Shown one piece after another: positions 7,764 to 15,359 of a stretch of 20,519 nt of DNA. Each line of letters begins with the position of its first letter. The stretch's first letter is position 1. The stretch covers positions 1 through 20,519 of the forward strand of contig CAVBGA010000152.1 in NCBI GenBank assembly GCA_963594675.1. The letters are read 5' to 3'. The notes below the pieces were generated by a model. The model was not told where the DNA came from. It saw only the letters and a program-made list of their open reading frames with translations, and made no database searches. The translations under genes and the position numbers were made by a program. Source of the stretch: Ruminococcus_G sp963594675 (GTDB lineage Bacteria > Bacillota > Clostridia > Lachnospirales > Lachnospiraceae).

Positions 7764-7817
7764 AAGCTTCATTTTGAATATAGCAGGAAATAAAGAAAAA
7801 AGCAAGGGAGTAAATAC

Positions 7818-7985
7818 ATGACTATTGAAGAAGCGCGAAAAGAAAAAAAGATGAGTCGCAGAGAACTCTCAGATTGACTAGAGATACCATACAGGACTCT
7901 AACCAATTGGGAAAACGGCGAAAGGACTTGCCCTAAATATATTGAAAAGTTAATTATAGAAAAAATATTTAGAGATCGGACCTGA
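7818..7985 (+). pseudogene. Broken small XRE-type HTH gene (in-frame TGA)
   Basis: A good ribosome-binding site (AAGGGAG, 7804-7810) precedes ATG 7818. The frame encodes an HTH start (MTIEEARKEKKMSRRELSD), then TGA at 7875, then continues in the same frame with EIPYRTLTNWENGERTCPKY and further residues to a stop at 7983. Both halves together read as one short helix-turn-helix protein of about 55 residues, of the kind with 'IPYRTxxxWE' in the recognition helix region. One base change (for example TGG to TGA) explains the break. Nearby phage genes use TGA as a normal stop, so recoding is unlikely. An IS element begins immediately after it. Confidence 0.72.
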
Positions 7986-7987
7986 TC

Positions 7988-8005
7988 TGGCAAAATACTT
8001 GACAC
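7988..8005. repeat. Candidate left terminal inverted repeat of the IS
   Basis: TGGCAAAATACTTGACAC resembles the reverse complement of the right end at both tips (TG-CAA and TG-ACAC) with mismatches and a small gap in the middle. It contains TTGACA (7999-8004), a possible -35 for the transposase. Confidence 0.35.
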
Positions 8006-8070
8006 AATCAGCTGAGATAAGAAAATTGATCTGGCTTGAAACTGATAAGCGTAAATTAAAAGGAGAAAAA

Positions 8071-9120
8071 ATGAAAAGAACATTCAAACACTTAAGCAGA
8101 GCAGACCGGATCAGAATAGAGGCATTATTAAAAGCGGGAACTAAGGTAAAAGAAATAGCAGCTATACTACGGGTTCACAGAAGCACCATCTATAGAGAAA
8201 TTAAAAGAGGAAAATTCACAGCCCTTAATTCAGATCTAACGAAAGAAGAGAGATACAGCCCTGATATTGCTCAAGGCAAGTACGAAGAGAACCTAAAGAA
8301 TAAAGGCGGGAACTTGAAGATAGGAAATGATATCAAACTGGCGAACTATATAGAGAAAACGATATTAAAGAAAAACTATAGCCCGGCAGCGGCTCTTGGA
8401 GAAATTAAAGCAAAAGGACAAGAATCGGCATTTAGCGTTATGATTTGCGTAGCTACATTATATAGCTATATTGACAAAGGGATATTTCTGCATCTTACGA
8501 ACAAAGATCTTCCGGTAAAGAAAAATAGGAAGAGAAAATATAAAAGGGTCAAGAAAACCCAAACAAGAGCAGCTGCAGGGGATAGTATAGAAAAAAGACC
8601 GGAAGAAATTAAAACAAGGAATGAATTTGGACATTGGGAAATGGATACCGTGAAAGGGAAAAGAGGAAAATCGAAGAATAGCTTACTAGTGCTGACAGAG
8701 AGAAAAACACGCAAGGAAATCATAATGAAATTACCAGAGCACACGGCAGCGGCAGTAGTACACGCCATAGATGAAATTGAAAAGAAATTAGGACGAAATT
8801 TCAAACAGGTATTCAAAACTATAACAATGGATAATGGAAATGAGTTTTCAGACTGTGAAGGAATTGAAAGATCATCTATATATGAAGGAAATAGAACAAA
8901 AACATATTACTGCCATCCTTACAGTAGCTACGAAAGAGGAAGTAACGAGGTTGCGAATAAGATGATTAGAAGACACATCCCTAAAGGGGCTAGTTTTGAC
9001 GAAAAAACAGACAAAGAAATTCAGAAGATTGAAGACTGGATAAATAACTATCCTAGAAGAATACATGATTACAAAACTTCGGAAGAACTATTCCGTAGCG
9101 AAATGAAAAGCATCATATAA
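8071..9120 (+). CDS. IS30-family transposase
   Basis: A 349-aa DDE transposase that cuts and joins DNA at the element ends. The N-terminus is the IS30-type helix-turn-helix (HLSRADRIRIEALLKAGTKV, then LRVHRSTIYREIKRG). The catalytic triad is intact: Asp192 (HWEMDTV), Asp254 (TMDNGNEF) and Glu288 (YERGSNE), with exactly 33 residues between the last two as in this family. The C-terminal end (WINNYPRRIHDYKTSEELF) is also typical. ATG 8071 has AAAGGAG upstream (8059-8065), and the product then starts at the usual point; a TTG at 7999 in the same frame overlaps the terminal repeat and is rejected. No frameshift is seen, so the element may be active. Confidence 0.93.
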   Translation: MKRTFKHLSRADRIRIEALLKAGTKVKEIAAILRVHRSTIYREIKRGKFTALNSDLTKEERYSPDIAQGKYEENLKNKGGNLKIGNDIKLANYIEKTILKKNYSPAAALGEIKAKGQESAFSVMICVATLYSYIDKGIFLHLTNKDLPVKKNRKRKYKRVKKTQTRAAAGDSIEKRPEEIKTRNEFGHWEMDTVKGKRGKSKNSLLVLTERKTRKEIIMKLPEHTAAAVVHAIDEIEKKLGRNFKQVFKTITMDNGNEFSDCEGIERSSIYEGNRTKTYYCHPYSSYERGSNEVANKMIRRHIPKGASFDEKTDKEIQKIEDWINNYPRRIHDYKTSEELFRSEMKSII

Positions 9121-9124
9121 AAAA

Positions 9125-9145
9125 GTGTCGCATTTAATATTGACA
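9125..9145. repeat. Candidate right terminal inverted repeat of the IS
   Basis: GTGTCGCATTTAATATTGACA follows the transposase stop by 4 bases. TTGACA at 9140-9145 points outward to the right. Confidence 0.35.
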
Positions 9146-9177
9146 TTTTCACATTTCACAAAAAAATAAAATTATAC

Positions 9178-9206
9178 TTTACAAAGAAGACTCTTTGTGC
9201 TATATT
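9178..9206 (+). promoter_or_regulatory. tRNA promoter with dyad in spacer
   Basis: TTTACA (9178-9183), a 17-base spacer and an extended -10 (TGC then TATATT, 9201-9206) form a strong promoter 21 bases before the tRNA. The spacer contains a perfect 7-4-7 inverted repeat ACAAAGA-AGAC-TCTTTGT (9181-9198). Confidence 0.75.
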
Positions 9207-9227
9207 AAACAAGTCGCTAAGACAGAA

Positions 9228-9301
9228 CGGGGTATGGCGTAGCTTGGTAGCGCGCTCGGCTGGGGGCCGAGAGGTCGCAGGTTCAAATCCTGTTGCCCCG
9301 A
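9228..9301 (+). tRNA. tRNA-Pro (anticodon GGG)
   Basis: A complete 74-base cloverleaf: acceptor stem CGGGGTA with TGCCCCG (one G-U pair), D arm GCGT/GCGC, anticodon stem CTCGG/CCGAG closing the loop CTGGGGG, and T arm GCAGG-TTCAAAT-CCTGT. The anticodon is GGG at 9262-9264, so it decodes CCC and CCU. Position 73 is A and CCA is not encoded, so the tail must be added by nucleotidyltransferase. It stands alone, with its own promoter and terminator. Confidence 0.95.
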
Positions 9302-9308
9302 TTGCTTG

Positions 9309-9341
9309 AAAGGATTTTCCTGTATGGGAAGGTCCTTTTTT
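9309..9341 (+). terminator. Intrinsic terminator after the tRNA
   Basis: A 12-bp stem (AAAGGATTTTCC with GGGAAGGTCCTTT, including G-U pairs) and short loop are followed by a run of T. It starts 7 bases after the tRNA. Confidence 0.82.
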
Positions 9342-9391
9342 GTGTATAGGAAACTTTGTTCTATACTAGAAATTATAATTGGAGAATACTT

Positions 9392-11518
9392 ATGAAAAAG
9401 AAAATAATGAGTATCATGTTGGCATTGACTTTGGTTTTTTCAGGGAATCTGGCGTCTGTAGCTGCGGATATACAGGATGAGGGGGAAGTAATTCAAGAAG
9501 ACAATGATTTACAGACTTCAGACAATCCTGATGTAGAAGCAGGGGAAGACATTTCCGCTCATCAAGAGATGCAAGGCAGCATTAATGAAACTATTTTCTG
9601 GTCCATCGATGATGAAGGATGTTTGCATATTACTGGTGAGGGAAAAATTCCCGACTATACTAAAGAAGGAGACTCTCCCTTTGCCAATCGTCAGGATATT
9701 TCTTCTTTGCAAATTGAAGACGGAATCCAGAGAATTGGCTCCTGCAGCTTTATGGGATGCAGTCAGCTTACAGAAATTACCATGTTGGGAAATCAAAGCA
9801 TGGAAGAGATAGGAGACTATGCTTTTTACAATTGTCCGGCTTTGGAGAAATTTAGCTACGATGGAGACATGCCTTATGAAAAATTTGGTGCCCTATGCAT
9901 CGGATTTATGGATGCTAAAAATAGTGAGGAAGCAAATAATGAAGAAGGAAATAGCCTAGAAGAAAATGATAAGTTGGTCTTTTATGGAAAAAGGAATAGT
10001 GGTTTGGAGACCTACGCCCTTAACTATGGCTTTCCTTTTCAAGAGATCTCTGAAGAAGACAGTTCCCAGCTAGAAAAGGACGAGGCGGGGGAAAGCACAG
10101 AAGAGAGTCAGGAAAAGAGCAGGGATGAAGAGACGGAGGAAGAAGTATCTGCTGGTGAGGAGAATCTTTTGCAAGTATCTAATAAAGGGACCTCTACCGT
10201 AAGACTTTCCAAAAAGACAGTGTATTATACGGGAAAGGCAGTAACTATTGATGAAGCAAAAGTAACAGGAAGCAGTGGCAAGGTAACTTATACTTACTAT
10301 ACCAATAAATCCTGCACCGTAAAAACCAGTAAGGCGAAAAATGGCGCTGCCTATGACGGTGCAGCCCCCCGTTTTGCAGGACTTTATTATGTAAAAGCCA
10401 GAGTGGCTGAGGATAGCCGTTATAATGGAGCGGTAAGTAATATTGGTAAGATTCGAATTCGTAAAATTCAGCCAGGCATTAGTATTAGAAGATGGTCTCG
10501 CTCCTATACCACAGGTGCTATTAATAAAATAACCCGACATTTTTCTATAAAACCCAAGATTTCCGGAAAGGGAAAGAGAAGTTTTACTAAGGTGGAAGGC
10601 AGCAATGCATTTACGGTGGACCGCAATACCGGATATGTAACGGTACCCAAGGGAACGGCTGTAGGCACCTACTATATTAAGGTGCGGATTAATGTAGCAA
10701 AGAGTCGCAATTATCTTGCGGAAAGCCGTACAGTGAAGATCCGCATTCGGGTGCATAAGTATTCTTTGCTGACAAGTGCCTTAAAAAAAGAGGTGGGAAA
10801 TTCTTTATATAGTTATGTATCCTCCAACATTGTTGTGACGATACGAAGATATCAGACCGCCAATTCCTATTATTATCTGACTCATGTGGTGACGAAAAGT
10901 GCCAGCCAGATTCACAGTGGACTTTCTTATGGAACCTTTGGGGGCACAAGAGAGACACCCACCCATGCTTCCAAGCGCTTAGGTTGGGTGGTGGGTATAA
11001 ATGGAAGCAATTTTAAGTATTCCAATGGCCAACCGGACAATACCCATGCTACTTTGTGCATCAAAAACAGCAGTATCAAATATGGAATTCGGACCAATGG
11101 TCAGGAAATATGCCTAAAAAAGGATGGCACTTTATTTTCCCCGGCAGCAGGGGTGACAGGACTATCCCTTTTGAAACAGGGGGTTACAGATACCTGGAGC
11201 TGTGGAGATACCCTCTTGATTTCTAACGGAAAGGGTGTGAATTATGGAATTCAGTCCCAACAGTATCGCTATCCCAGAACAGCTATTGGTATGGTGAAAC
11301 CCTGCGAATATTATATGATTACCGCAGGATCCGGAAATTACAAAGGGGGAATGACCTATACAGAGGTTCGTTCCGTACTTTTGGAACATGGATGCACCTT
11401 TGGTAAATGCATGGATGGAGGCGGTTCCTCAGCTCTGGTCTTTAAAAATCAGCTCATTAATACGCCGGCAACAGGAAGTGAAAGAGCAGTGGCAGACTTT
11501 TTATATTTTACGAAGTAG
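9392..11518 (+). CDS. Secreted LRR / Ig-like / phosphodiester glycosidase (NAGPA) protein
   Basis: A 708-aa exported protein. A classical signal peptide is followed, from about residue 50 to 200, by BspA-type leucine-rich repeats (CLHITGEGKIPDY, then IGSCSFMGCSQLTEI). An acidic Glu/Ser linker (about 215-260), two Ig-like or MBG-like beta domains (about 261-455) and a C-terminal NAGPA domain (about 475-708) come next. NAGPA motifs are NGSNF (537-541), PRTAIGM (628-634) and DGGGSS (675-680). NAGPA proteins cleave phosphodiester-linked sugars; the bacterial substrate is usually unknown, with cell-wall or capsule glycopolymers as possible targets. No LPXTG or wall-binding repeat is visible. ATG 9392 has GGAG 7 bases upstream and starts the signal peptide; an in-frame ATG at 9356 would place 12 extra residues before it. 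Its C-terminal domain is closely paralogous to the protein encoded at 17038. Confidence 0.88.
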   Translation: MKKKIMSIMLALTLVFSGNLASVAADIQDEGEVIQEDNDLQTSDNPDVEAGEDISAHQEMQGSINETIFWSIDDEGCLHITGEGKIPDYTKEGDSPFANRQDISSLQIEDGIQRIGSCSFMGCSQLTEITMLGNQSMEEIGDYAFYNCPALEKFSYDGDMPYEKFGALCIGFMDAKNSEEANNEEGNSLEENDKLVFYGKRNSGLETYALNYGFPFQEISEEDSSQLEKDEAGESTEESQEKSRDEETEEEVSAGEENLLQVSNKGTSTVRLSKKTVYYTGKAVTIDEAKVTGSSGKVTYTYYTNKSCTVKTSKAKNGAAYDGAAPRFAGLYYVKARVAEDSRYNGAVSNIGKIRIRKIQPGISIRRWSRSYTTGAINKITRHFSIKPKISGKGKRSFTKVEGSNAFTVDRNTGYVTVPKGTAVGTYYIKVRINVAKSRNYLAESRTVKIRIRVHKYSLLTSALKKEVGNSLYSYVSSNIVVTIRRYQTANSYYYLTHVVTKSASQIHSGLSYGTFGGTRETPTHASKRLGWVVGINGSNFKYSNGQPDNTHATLCIKNSSIKYGIRTNGQEICLKKDGTLFSPAAGVTGLSLLKQGVTDTWSCGDTLLISNGKGVNYGIQSQQYRYPRTAIGMVKPCEYYMITAGSGNYKGGMTYTEVRSVLLEHGCTFGKCMDGGGSSALVFKNQLINTPATGSERAVADFLYFTK

Positions 11519-11579
11519 TCGATGTGAAATATAAAGCAAAATCAAAAGCACAAGAAAACAAAAATTGCAATATTAAGAA

Positions 11580-12455
11580 ATGATAAAGCGAAAAATGATG
11601 AAAGAAAAATCGGAAGAGAAAATAGTAGAACAAAAAAGAATTGCCCTTATCAATGATGTGACTGGATATGGAAGATGCTCGACGGCAGTTATGGCCCCTA
11701 TTATATCAGCTATGAAAATTCAGGCAGTAACGGTACCTACGGCGATCTTATCCGCACATACCCAATTTCCCGTGTATTACTTTGATGATTATACACCGAG
11801 AATGAGAGATTATATTCAAACCTATAAGGATCTGAATTTGAAATTAGATGGAATTGCCACGGGTTTCCTGGGATCAGAGGAACAGGTAGATATTGTGGAG
11901 GATTTTATCAAAAGTTTTCGTCATGAAGATTCCTTTGTGCTGGTGGATCCGGTAATGGGGGATCATGGAGAGTTGTATAAGACCTACACCACCGCTATGT
12001 GCAAAAAGATGAGAGAGCTGGTGCAATATGCTGATGTTCTGACACCAAATCTTACGGAGCTGTGCACCCTGTTGGATGTGGAATATCCTAGCGGGAAAAT
12101 TAGCCTTCATGAGGTGGAAAATCTTTGCAAGGAATTATCTAAGCATGGGCCAAAACATATTGTGGTGACAGGAATTCCCATCAATAAAAAACAGATTGCC
12201 AATTTTATTTACAATGAGGATGAGGATTTTCAGCTGGTCATGGTGGATCGCATCGGAGGAGATCGAAGTGGTACAGGGGATGTCATTAGCGCCGTTATTG
12301 CCGGAATGTATATGAATGGGCACAGTCTTTACCAGTCAGTGAAAAAGGCAGCGGCCTTTGCTTCTACCTGTATTCAGTATTGCGAGGAGAATCATATTCC
12401 CACCCATCTGGGCCTGCCTTTTGAAATATTCTTAGGGGATTTGATTGAAAAATAG
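11580..12455 (+). CDS. Pyridoxal/pyridoxamine kinase (PfkB superfamily)
   Basis: A 291-aa ribokinase-fold kinase that phosphorylates pyridoxal, pyridoxamine or pyridoxine with ATP in vitamin B6 salvage. The family start IALINDVTGYGRCST, the segment VPTAILSAHTQFP, the DPVMGDHG phosphate region and the GTGD anion-hole motif (residues 231-234, catalytic Asp234) are all present. It resembles the PdxY/pyridoxamine kinase branch. The start is uncertain: ATG 11580, 11595 and 11598 all lack a good ribosome-binding site, and the first 19 residues are charged and extra compared with usual members. It lies 16 bases before the radical SAM gene and probably shares its transcript. No clear promoter is visible in the 61 bases upstream. 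Confidence 0.87.
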   Translation: MIKRKMMKEKSEEKIVEQKRIALINDVTGYGRCSTAVMAPIISAMKIQAVTVPTAILSAHTQFPVYYFDDYTPRMRDYIQTYKDLNLKLDGIATGFLGSEEQVDIVEDFIKSFRHEDSFVLVDPVMGDHGELYKTYTTAMCKKMRELVQYADVLTPNLTELCTLLDVEYPSGKISLHEVENLCKELSKHGPKHIVVTGIPINKKQIANFIYNEDEDFQLVMVDRIGGDRSGTGDVISAVIAGMYMNGHSLYQSVKKAAAFASTCIQYCEENHIPTHLGLPFEIFLGDLIEK

Positions 12456-12471
12456 TGAGGAGTAAAGAGAT

Positions 12472-13131
12472 ATGATTTTGTATACCGTAACCGGTCAGGT
12501 AGGTGAGGAAGGTTATCTGGCTATTGAAAAAAGTGGAGATTTAACAGGAAAAAATGTTTATGTCAATATGACCAATCGATGTCCTTGCAATTGTACCTTT
12601 TGTCTGAGACATACAAAAAAATTAATGGAGAGTAATACCCTATGGTTGAAGGAGGGAGAACCTTCCGTTGAGAAAATGATGGAATTATTTTCTCACTATG
12701 ATTTGCGGGTGATTAAGGAATTGGTTTTTTGCGGATTTGGGGAGCCATTGGAGCGCCTATATGATGTCTGTCAGGTGATTGATGGTTTGAAAAAGACTTA
12801 TCCTGATTTGAAAGTTCGTTTAAATACCATCGGCCTGGCAAATTTGATCTATGAAAAGGATGTGACACCGGAATTGGAAGGACGTTTTGATACGGTGTCT
12901 ATTTCCTTAAATGCGCCAACTGCGGAGGAATTTCTAGAATTGACCAGATCTCGCTATGGCATTGCCTCCTATGAGGCCATTAAGGAGTTTGCTGTATTGG
13001 CAAAACGCTATGTACCCAATGTAGTCATGACGGTGGTGGAGAAAGTAATGCCTCAGGAGAAGATTGATCTTTGCAAAAAAATTTGTAATGAGCTAGGAGT
13101 TACTTTAAGAGTTCGTCCTTTTGAGGTATAA
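12472..13131 (+). CDS. TatD-associated radical SAM protein
   Basis: A compact 219-aa radical S-adenosylmethionine protein. The iron-sulfur cluster motif is Cys37-x3-Cys41-x2-Cys44 (CPCNCTFC), followed by the GFGEPL glycine motif (about residue 90) and a strand with NTIG. Its length and the MILYTVTGQ start agree with the small family often found fused or adjacent to TatD nucleases; the substrate is not known. No TatD gene is in this window; the neighbour is pyridoxal kinase instead. TGAGGAG (12456-12462) is 9 bases before the ATG. Radical SAM assignment is firm; the family name is from pattern memory and moderately sure. Confidence 0.85.
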   Translation: MILYTVTGQVGEEGYLAIEKSGDLTGKNVYVNMTNRCPCNCTFCLRHTKKLMESNTLWLKEGEPSVEKMMELFSHYDLRVIKELVFCGFGEPLERLYDVCQVIDGLKKTYPDLKVRLNTIGLANLIYEKDVTPELEGRFDTVSISLNAPTAEEFLELTRSRYGIASYEAIKEFAVLAKRYVPNVVMTVVEKVMPQEKIDLCKKICNELGVTLRVRPFEV

Positions 13132-13150
13132 TAGAAGGACAATCCTTTTT
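13115..13150 (+). promoter_or_regulatory. Overlapping alternative hairpins before ilvB
   Basis: AAGGAC (13135-13140) can pair either with GTCCTT (13115-13120) or, as AAGGA, with TCCTT (13143-13147), which is followed by more T. The second hairpin resembles a short terminator and the first would exclude it. Stems are only 5-7 bp, so this is tentative. TATAAT at 13127-13132 is also a lone -10-like match. Confidence 0.25.
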
Positions 13151-13214
13151 AGGTATTAGATCCCTTTTGTGTAGGGAACATAGGGAAAAGTGTAGATTTG
13201 GGAGGAAATGAATT

Positions 13215-14837
13215 ATGAATGGCGCTGAAGCAATGATCAAGTGTCTTCAGGAGGAAGGTATTACAAAAATCTTCGGTATTCCGGGGGTGGCGATTGCTCC
13301 ATTTTATGACGCTTTATATGCTCAGGATAGCATAGAACATATTCTGGTACGCCAGGAGCAGGCAGCGGGACATGCAGCTAATGGTTATGCCAGAATTACA
13401 AAAAAACCGGCAGTATGTGTATCTTCTTCCGGACCTGGAGCAACTAATCTGATTACCGCATTAGCTACAGCTTATGCGGACAGTATTCCCTTGATTGCTA
13501 TTACTGGACAGGTGGACAGCAGTCTTTTGGGTAGAGATGTATTTCAGGAAGCAGACATGCGAGGAGCTTCGGAATCCTTTGTAAAATATAGTTATCTGGT
13601 AAAGAAGGCAGATGATATTCCCCGTATTTTTAAGGAGGCTTTTTATATTGCTTCAACGGGCAGGAGTGGTCCGGTTCTTATTGATATCCCCTGCGATATT
13701 CAGATGGCCAATTTGAAGAAAGAATTTGTATATCCTGAAACAGTGGATATTAGAGGATACAAGCCCAATCCCAAAGGTAATAGCCAACAGATGGCAAAGG
13801 TAGTAAGTGCTATTAATAAAGCAAAGAAGCCTTTGATTTGCGCTGGTGGCGGTGTGATTTTGGGAGATGCGGAAAAGCTAGTGACCGCATTTTGTGAGAA
13901 GAATCAGATTCCCTTGGTCAATACTATGATGGGAATTAGTGTGATGCCAAAGAGCCATCCTCTCTATTTTGGAATGTTGGGCAATAATGGAAAACCGTAT
14001 GCCAACCGGGCGGTGACCAGCAGTGATCTTTTGATCATCGTAGGTGCCAGAATTGCCGATCGTGCCGTGCCGAGACCGGAAAATCTGGAAAAGAAGGTAA
14101 ACATTATTCATATTGATATTGATTCTGCAGAGATTGGCAAAATGTTAGGCCCCACCATTCCTTTGGTAGGTGATGTAAAAAATATTTTTAGTCAGTTGAT
14201 GGAAGCAGATATTCATATTGATACCCAGGAGTGGATTGAGAGTCTAAATGAGATTAAGGTGAATACCGTAGATCACAGAGTCTTCAGTGATAAACTGGTC
14301 AATCCCATGCTTTTGGTGCAAAAATTGTCTGAGAAGATGGATGATGATGCCATCTATGTTGCAGATGTAGGGCAGAATCAGCTGTGGTCCGCAGATAATT
14401 ACATTATGAAAAATGGTCGTTTCCTTACCACAGGAGGCATGGGCACCATGGGATATTCTGTACCGGCTGCTATCGGAGCAAAGACAGCAGCTCCGGATAA
14501 ACAGGTGGTGGCTGTGTGCGGCGATGGTGATTTTCAGATGTCTATGTTCGAGTTAGCTACTATTGCTGTAAACAAGATTCCTCTTAAGATTCTTATTGAG
14601 AGGAATGAATTTCTCGGATTGGTTCGCGAGCATCAAAACAAAAATTATGAAAGCCGTTATTCTGGGGTACGTCTATATAACTATCCTCATTTCGACAAGC
14701 TGGCAGAGGCCTATGATCTGGATTACTTCTATTGCAATAACAATGAAGAGCTGGATGCAGAATTGGATCGTTTTTTGGCCTGTGACAAGGGTTGCCTTAT
14801 GATCTGTGACCTGGACAGCGAGAATAATACGAAATAA
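13215..14837 (+). CDS. ilvB: Acetolactate synthase large subunit (IlvB-like)
   Basis: A 540-aa thiamine diphosphate enzyme that joins two pyruvates to 2-acetolactate, or pyruvate to 2-ketobutyrate, in valine, leucine and isoleucine synthesis. Catalytic Glu48 (RQEQAAGHAANGYAR), SSGPGATN, the FQEADM region, IDIDSAEIGK, and the cofactor motif GDGD (436-439) to Asn464 are present. Asp and Arg of the GARIADR segment are kept. Two usual positions differ: the Trp of LGMVRQWQ is His473 (LGLVREHQ), and the Pro of GQVP is Asp101. It is slightly shorter than many family members (550-590). GGAGG (13201-13205) lies 9 bases before the ATG. Pairing with the ACT subunit 14 bases downstream supports a true IlvB rather than another decarboxylase. 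Confidence 0.87.
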   Translation: MNGAEAMIKCLQEEGITKIFGIPGVAIAPFYDALYAQDSIEHILVRQEQAAGHAANGYARITKKPAVCVSSSGPGATNLITALATAYADSIPLIAITGQVDSSLLGRDVFQEADMRGASESFVKYSYLVKKADDIPRIFKEAFYIASTGRSGPVLIDIPCDIQMANLKKEFVYPETVDIRGYKPNPKGNSQQMAKVVSAINKAKKPLICAGGGVILGDAEKLVTAFCEKNQIPLVNTMMGISVMPKSHPLYFGMLGNNGKPYANRAVTSSDLLIIVGARIADRAVPRPENLEKKVNIIHIDIDSAEIGKMLGPTIPLVGDVKNIFSQLMEADIHIDTQEWIESLNEIKVNTVDHRVFSDKLVNPMLLVQKLSEKMDDDAIYVADVGQNQLWSADNYIMKNGRFLTTGGMGTMGYSVPAAIGAKTAAPDKQVVAVCGDGDFQMSMFELATIAVNKIPLKILIERNEFLGLVREHQNKNYESRYSGVRLYNYPHFDKLAEAYDLDYFYCNNNEELDAELDRFLACDKGCLMICDLDSENNTK

Positions 14838-14851
14838 GGAGGAGCGTAAGA

Positions 14852-15325
14852 ATGAAAGGTGTTTTTTCTGTATTAGTAGAAAATAAAGACGGTGTTCTCT
14901 CTGCAATTTCGGGACTGTTCGCTCGTCGAGGATTTAATATTGATAGTCTTACCGTTGGTGAGACCGAGAGAAAAGATGTATCCAGCATGACTATTGTATC
15001 CACAGGAGATGCTCGGACGATCGATCAGATTGAAAAGCATTTGAATAAAAAGCTGGATGTAATTAAAGTACGTCGCCTGGATGAAAATAAGGCAGTAGAG
15101 TTGGAATTAATGCTGATCAAGCTTTCCTACAATCAAAATAATCGTTCCTCCCTCATCGAAATATGCAGTGTTATGGGAGCGAAGATTAAGCATGTAGGTA
15201 TGAAGAATATGGTCATTGAGATTCATGACGAACCGGATGTCATTGATCAGTTCATTAATTTGGTGCGAAGTTTTGGCATTGTGGAAGTGCAGAGAACTGG
15301 TACCATTGCCATGGCTAAAAATTAG
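14852..15325 (+). CDS. ilvN: Acetolactate synthase small regulatory subunit (IlvN-like)
   Basis: A 157-aa regulatory subunit that activates the large subunit and normally gives valine feedback inhibition. The N-terminal ACT domain (about residues 3-75) has SVLVENKDGVLSAISGLFARRGFNIDSLTVG, and the C-terminal ALS_ss domain (about 80-157) ends in FGIVEVQRTGTIAMAKN, both typical. AAGGAGGAG (14836-14844) precedes the ATG by 7 bases. It follows ilvB in the same operon. No terminator is obvious after it, and the hairpin at 15331-15345 is short and AT-rich. Confidence 0.93.
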   Translation: MKGVFSVLVENKDGVLSAISGLFARRGFNIDSLTVGETERKDVSSMTIVSTGDARTIDQIEKHLNKKLDVIKVRRLDENKAVELELMLIKLSYNQNNRSSLIEICSVMGAKIKHVGMKNMVIEIHDEPDVIDQFINLVRSFGIVEVQRTGTIAMAKN

Positions 15326-15359
15326 AAAATTGATAAATCTTATCAGGCTCTTTCACAAG

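Larger units (their letters stand above)
7988..9145 (+). mobile_element. IS30-family insertion sequence (boundaries approximate)
   Basis: An insertion sequence with one complete transposase gene and imperfect terminal inverted repeats (7988-8005 and 9125-9145). Family is set by the transposase. I could not find a convincing target-site duplication, so the exact ends are uncertain by several bases. It sits between the prophage cassette and the tRNA gene. Confidence 0.65.

Noticed and set aside
7875..7877. TGA recoding in the phage region
   Set aside because: Several neighbouring phage genes end at TGA in normal positions, so a reassigned TGA is not supported; simple nonsense mutation is the better explanation.
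9228..9301. tRNA-Pro as the prophage attachment site
   Set aside because: Integrases that use tRNA genes normally leave the phage on the 3' side of the intact copy. Here phage genes lie on the 5' side and no duplicated 3' end is visible in the window.
10070..10756. 228-aa open frame on the minus strand inside the LRR/NAGPA gene
   Set aside because: It is a shadow of the strongly supported + strand gene, has no ribosome-binding site and its translation has no recognisable domain.
13132..13214. T-box or long amino-acid leader upstream of ilvB
   Set aside because: Only 83 bases are available and no T-box core sequence or Ile/Leu/Val-rich leader peptide is present.
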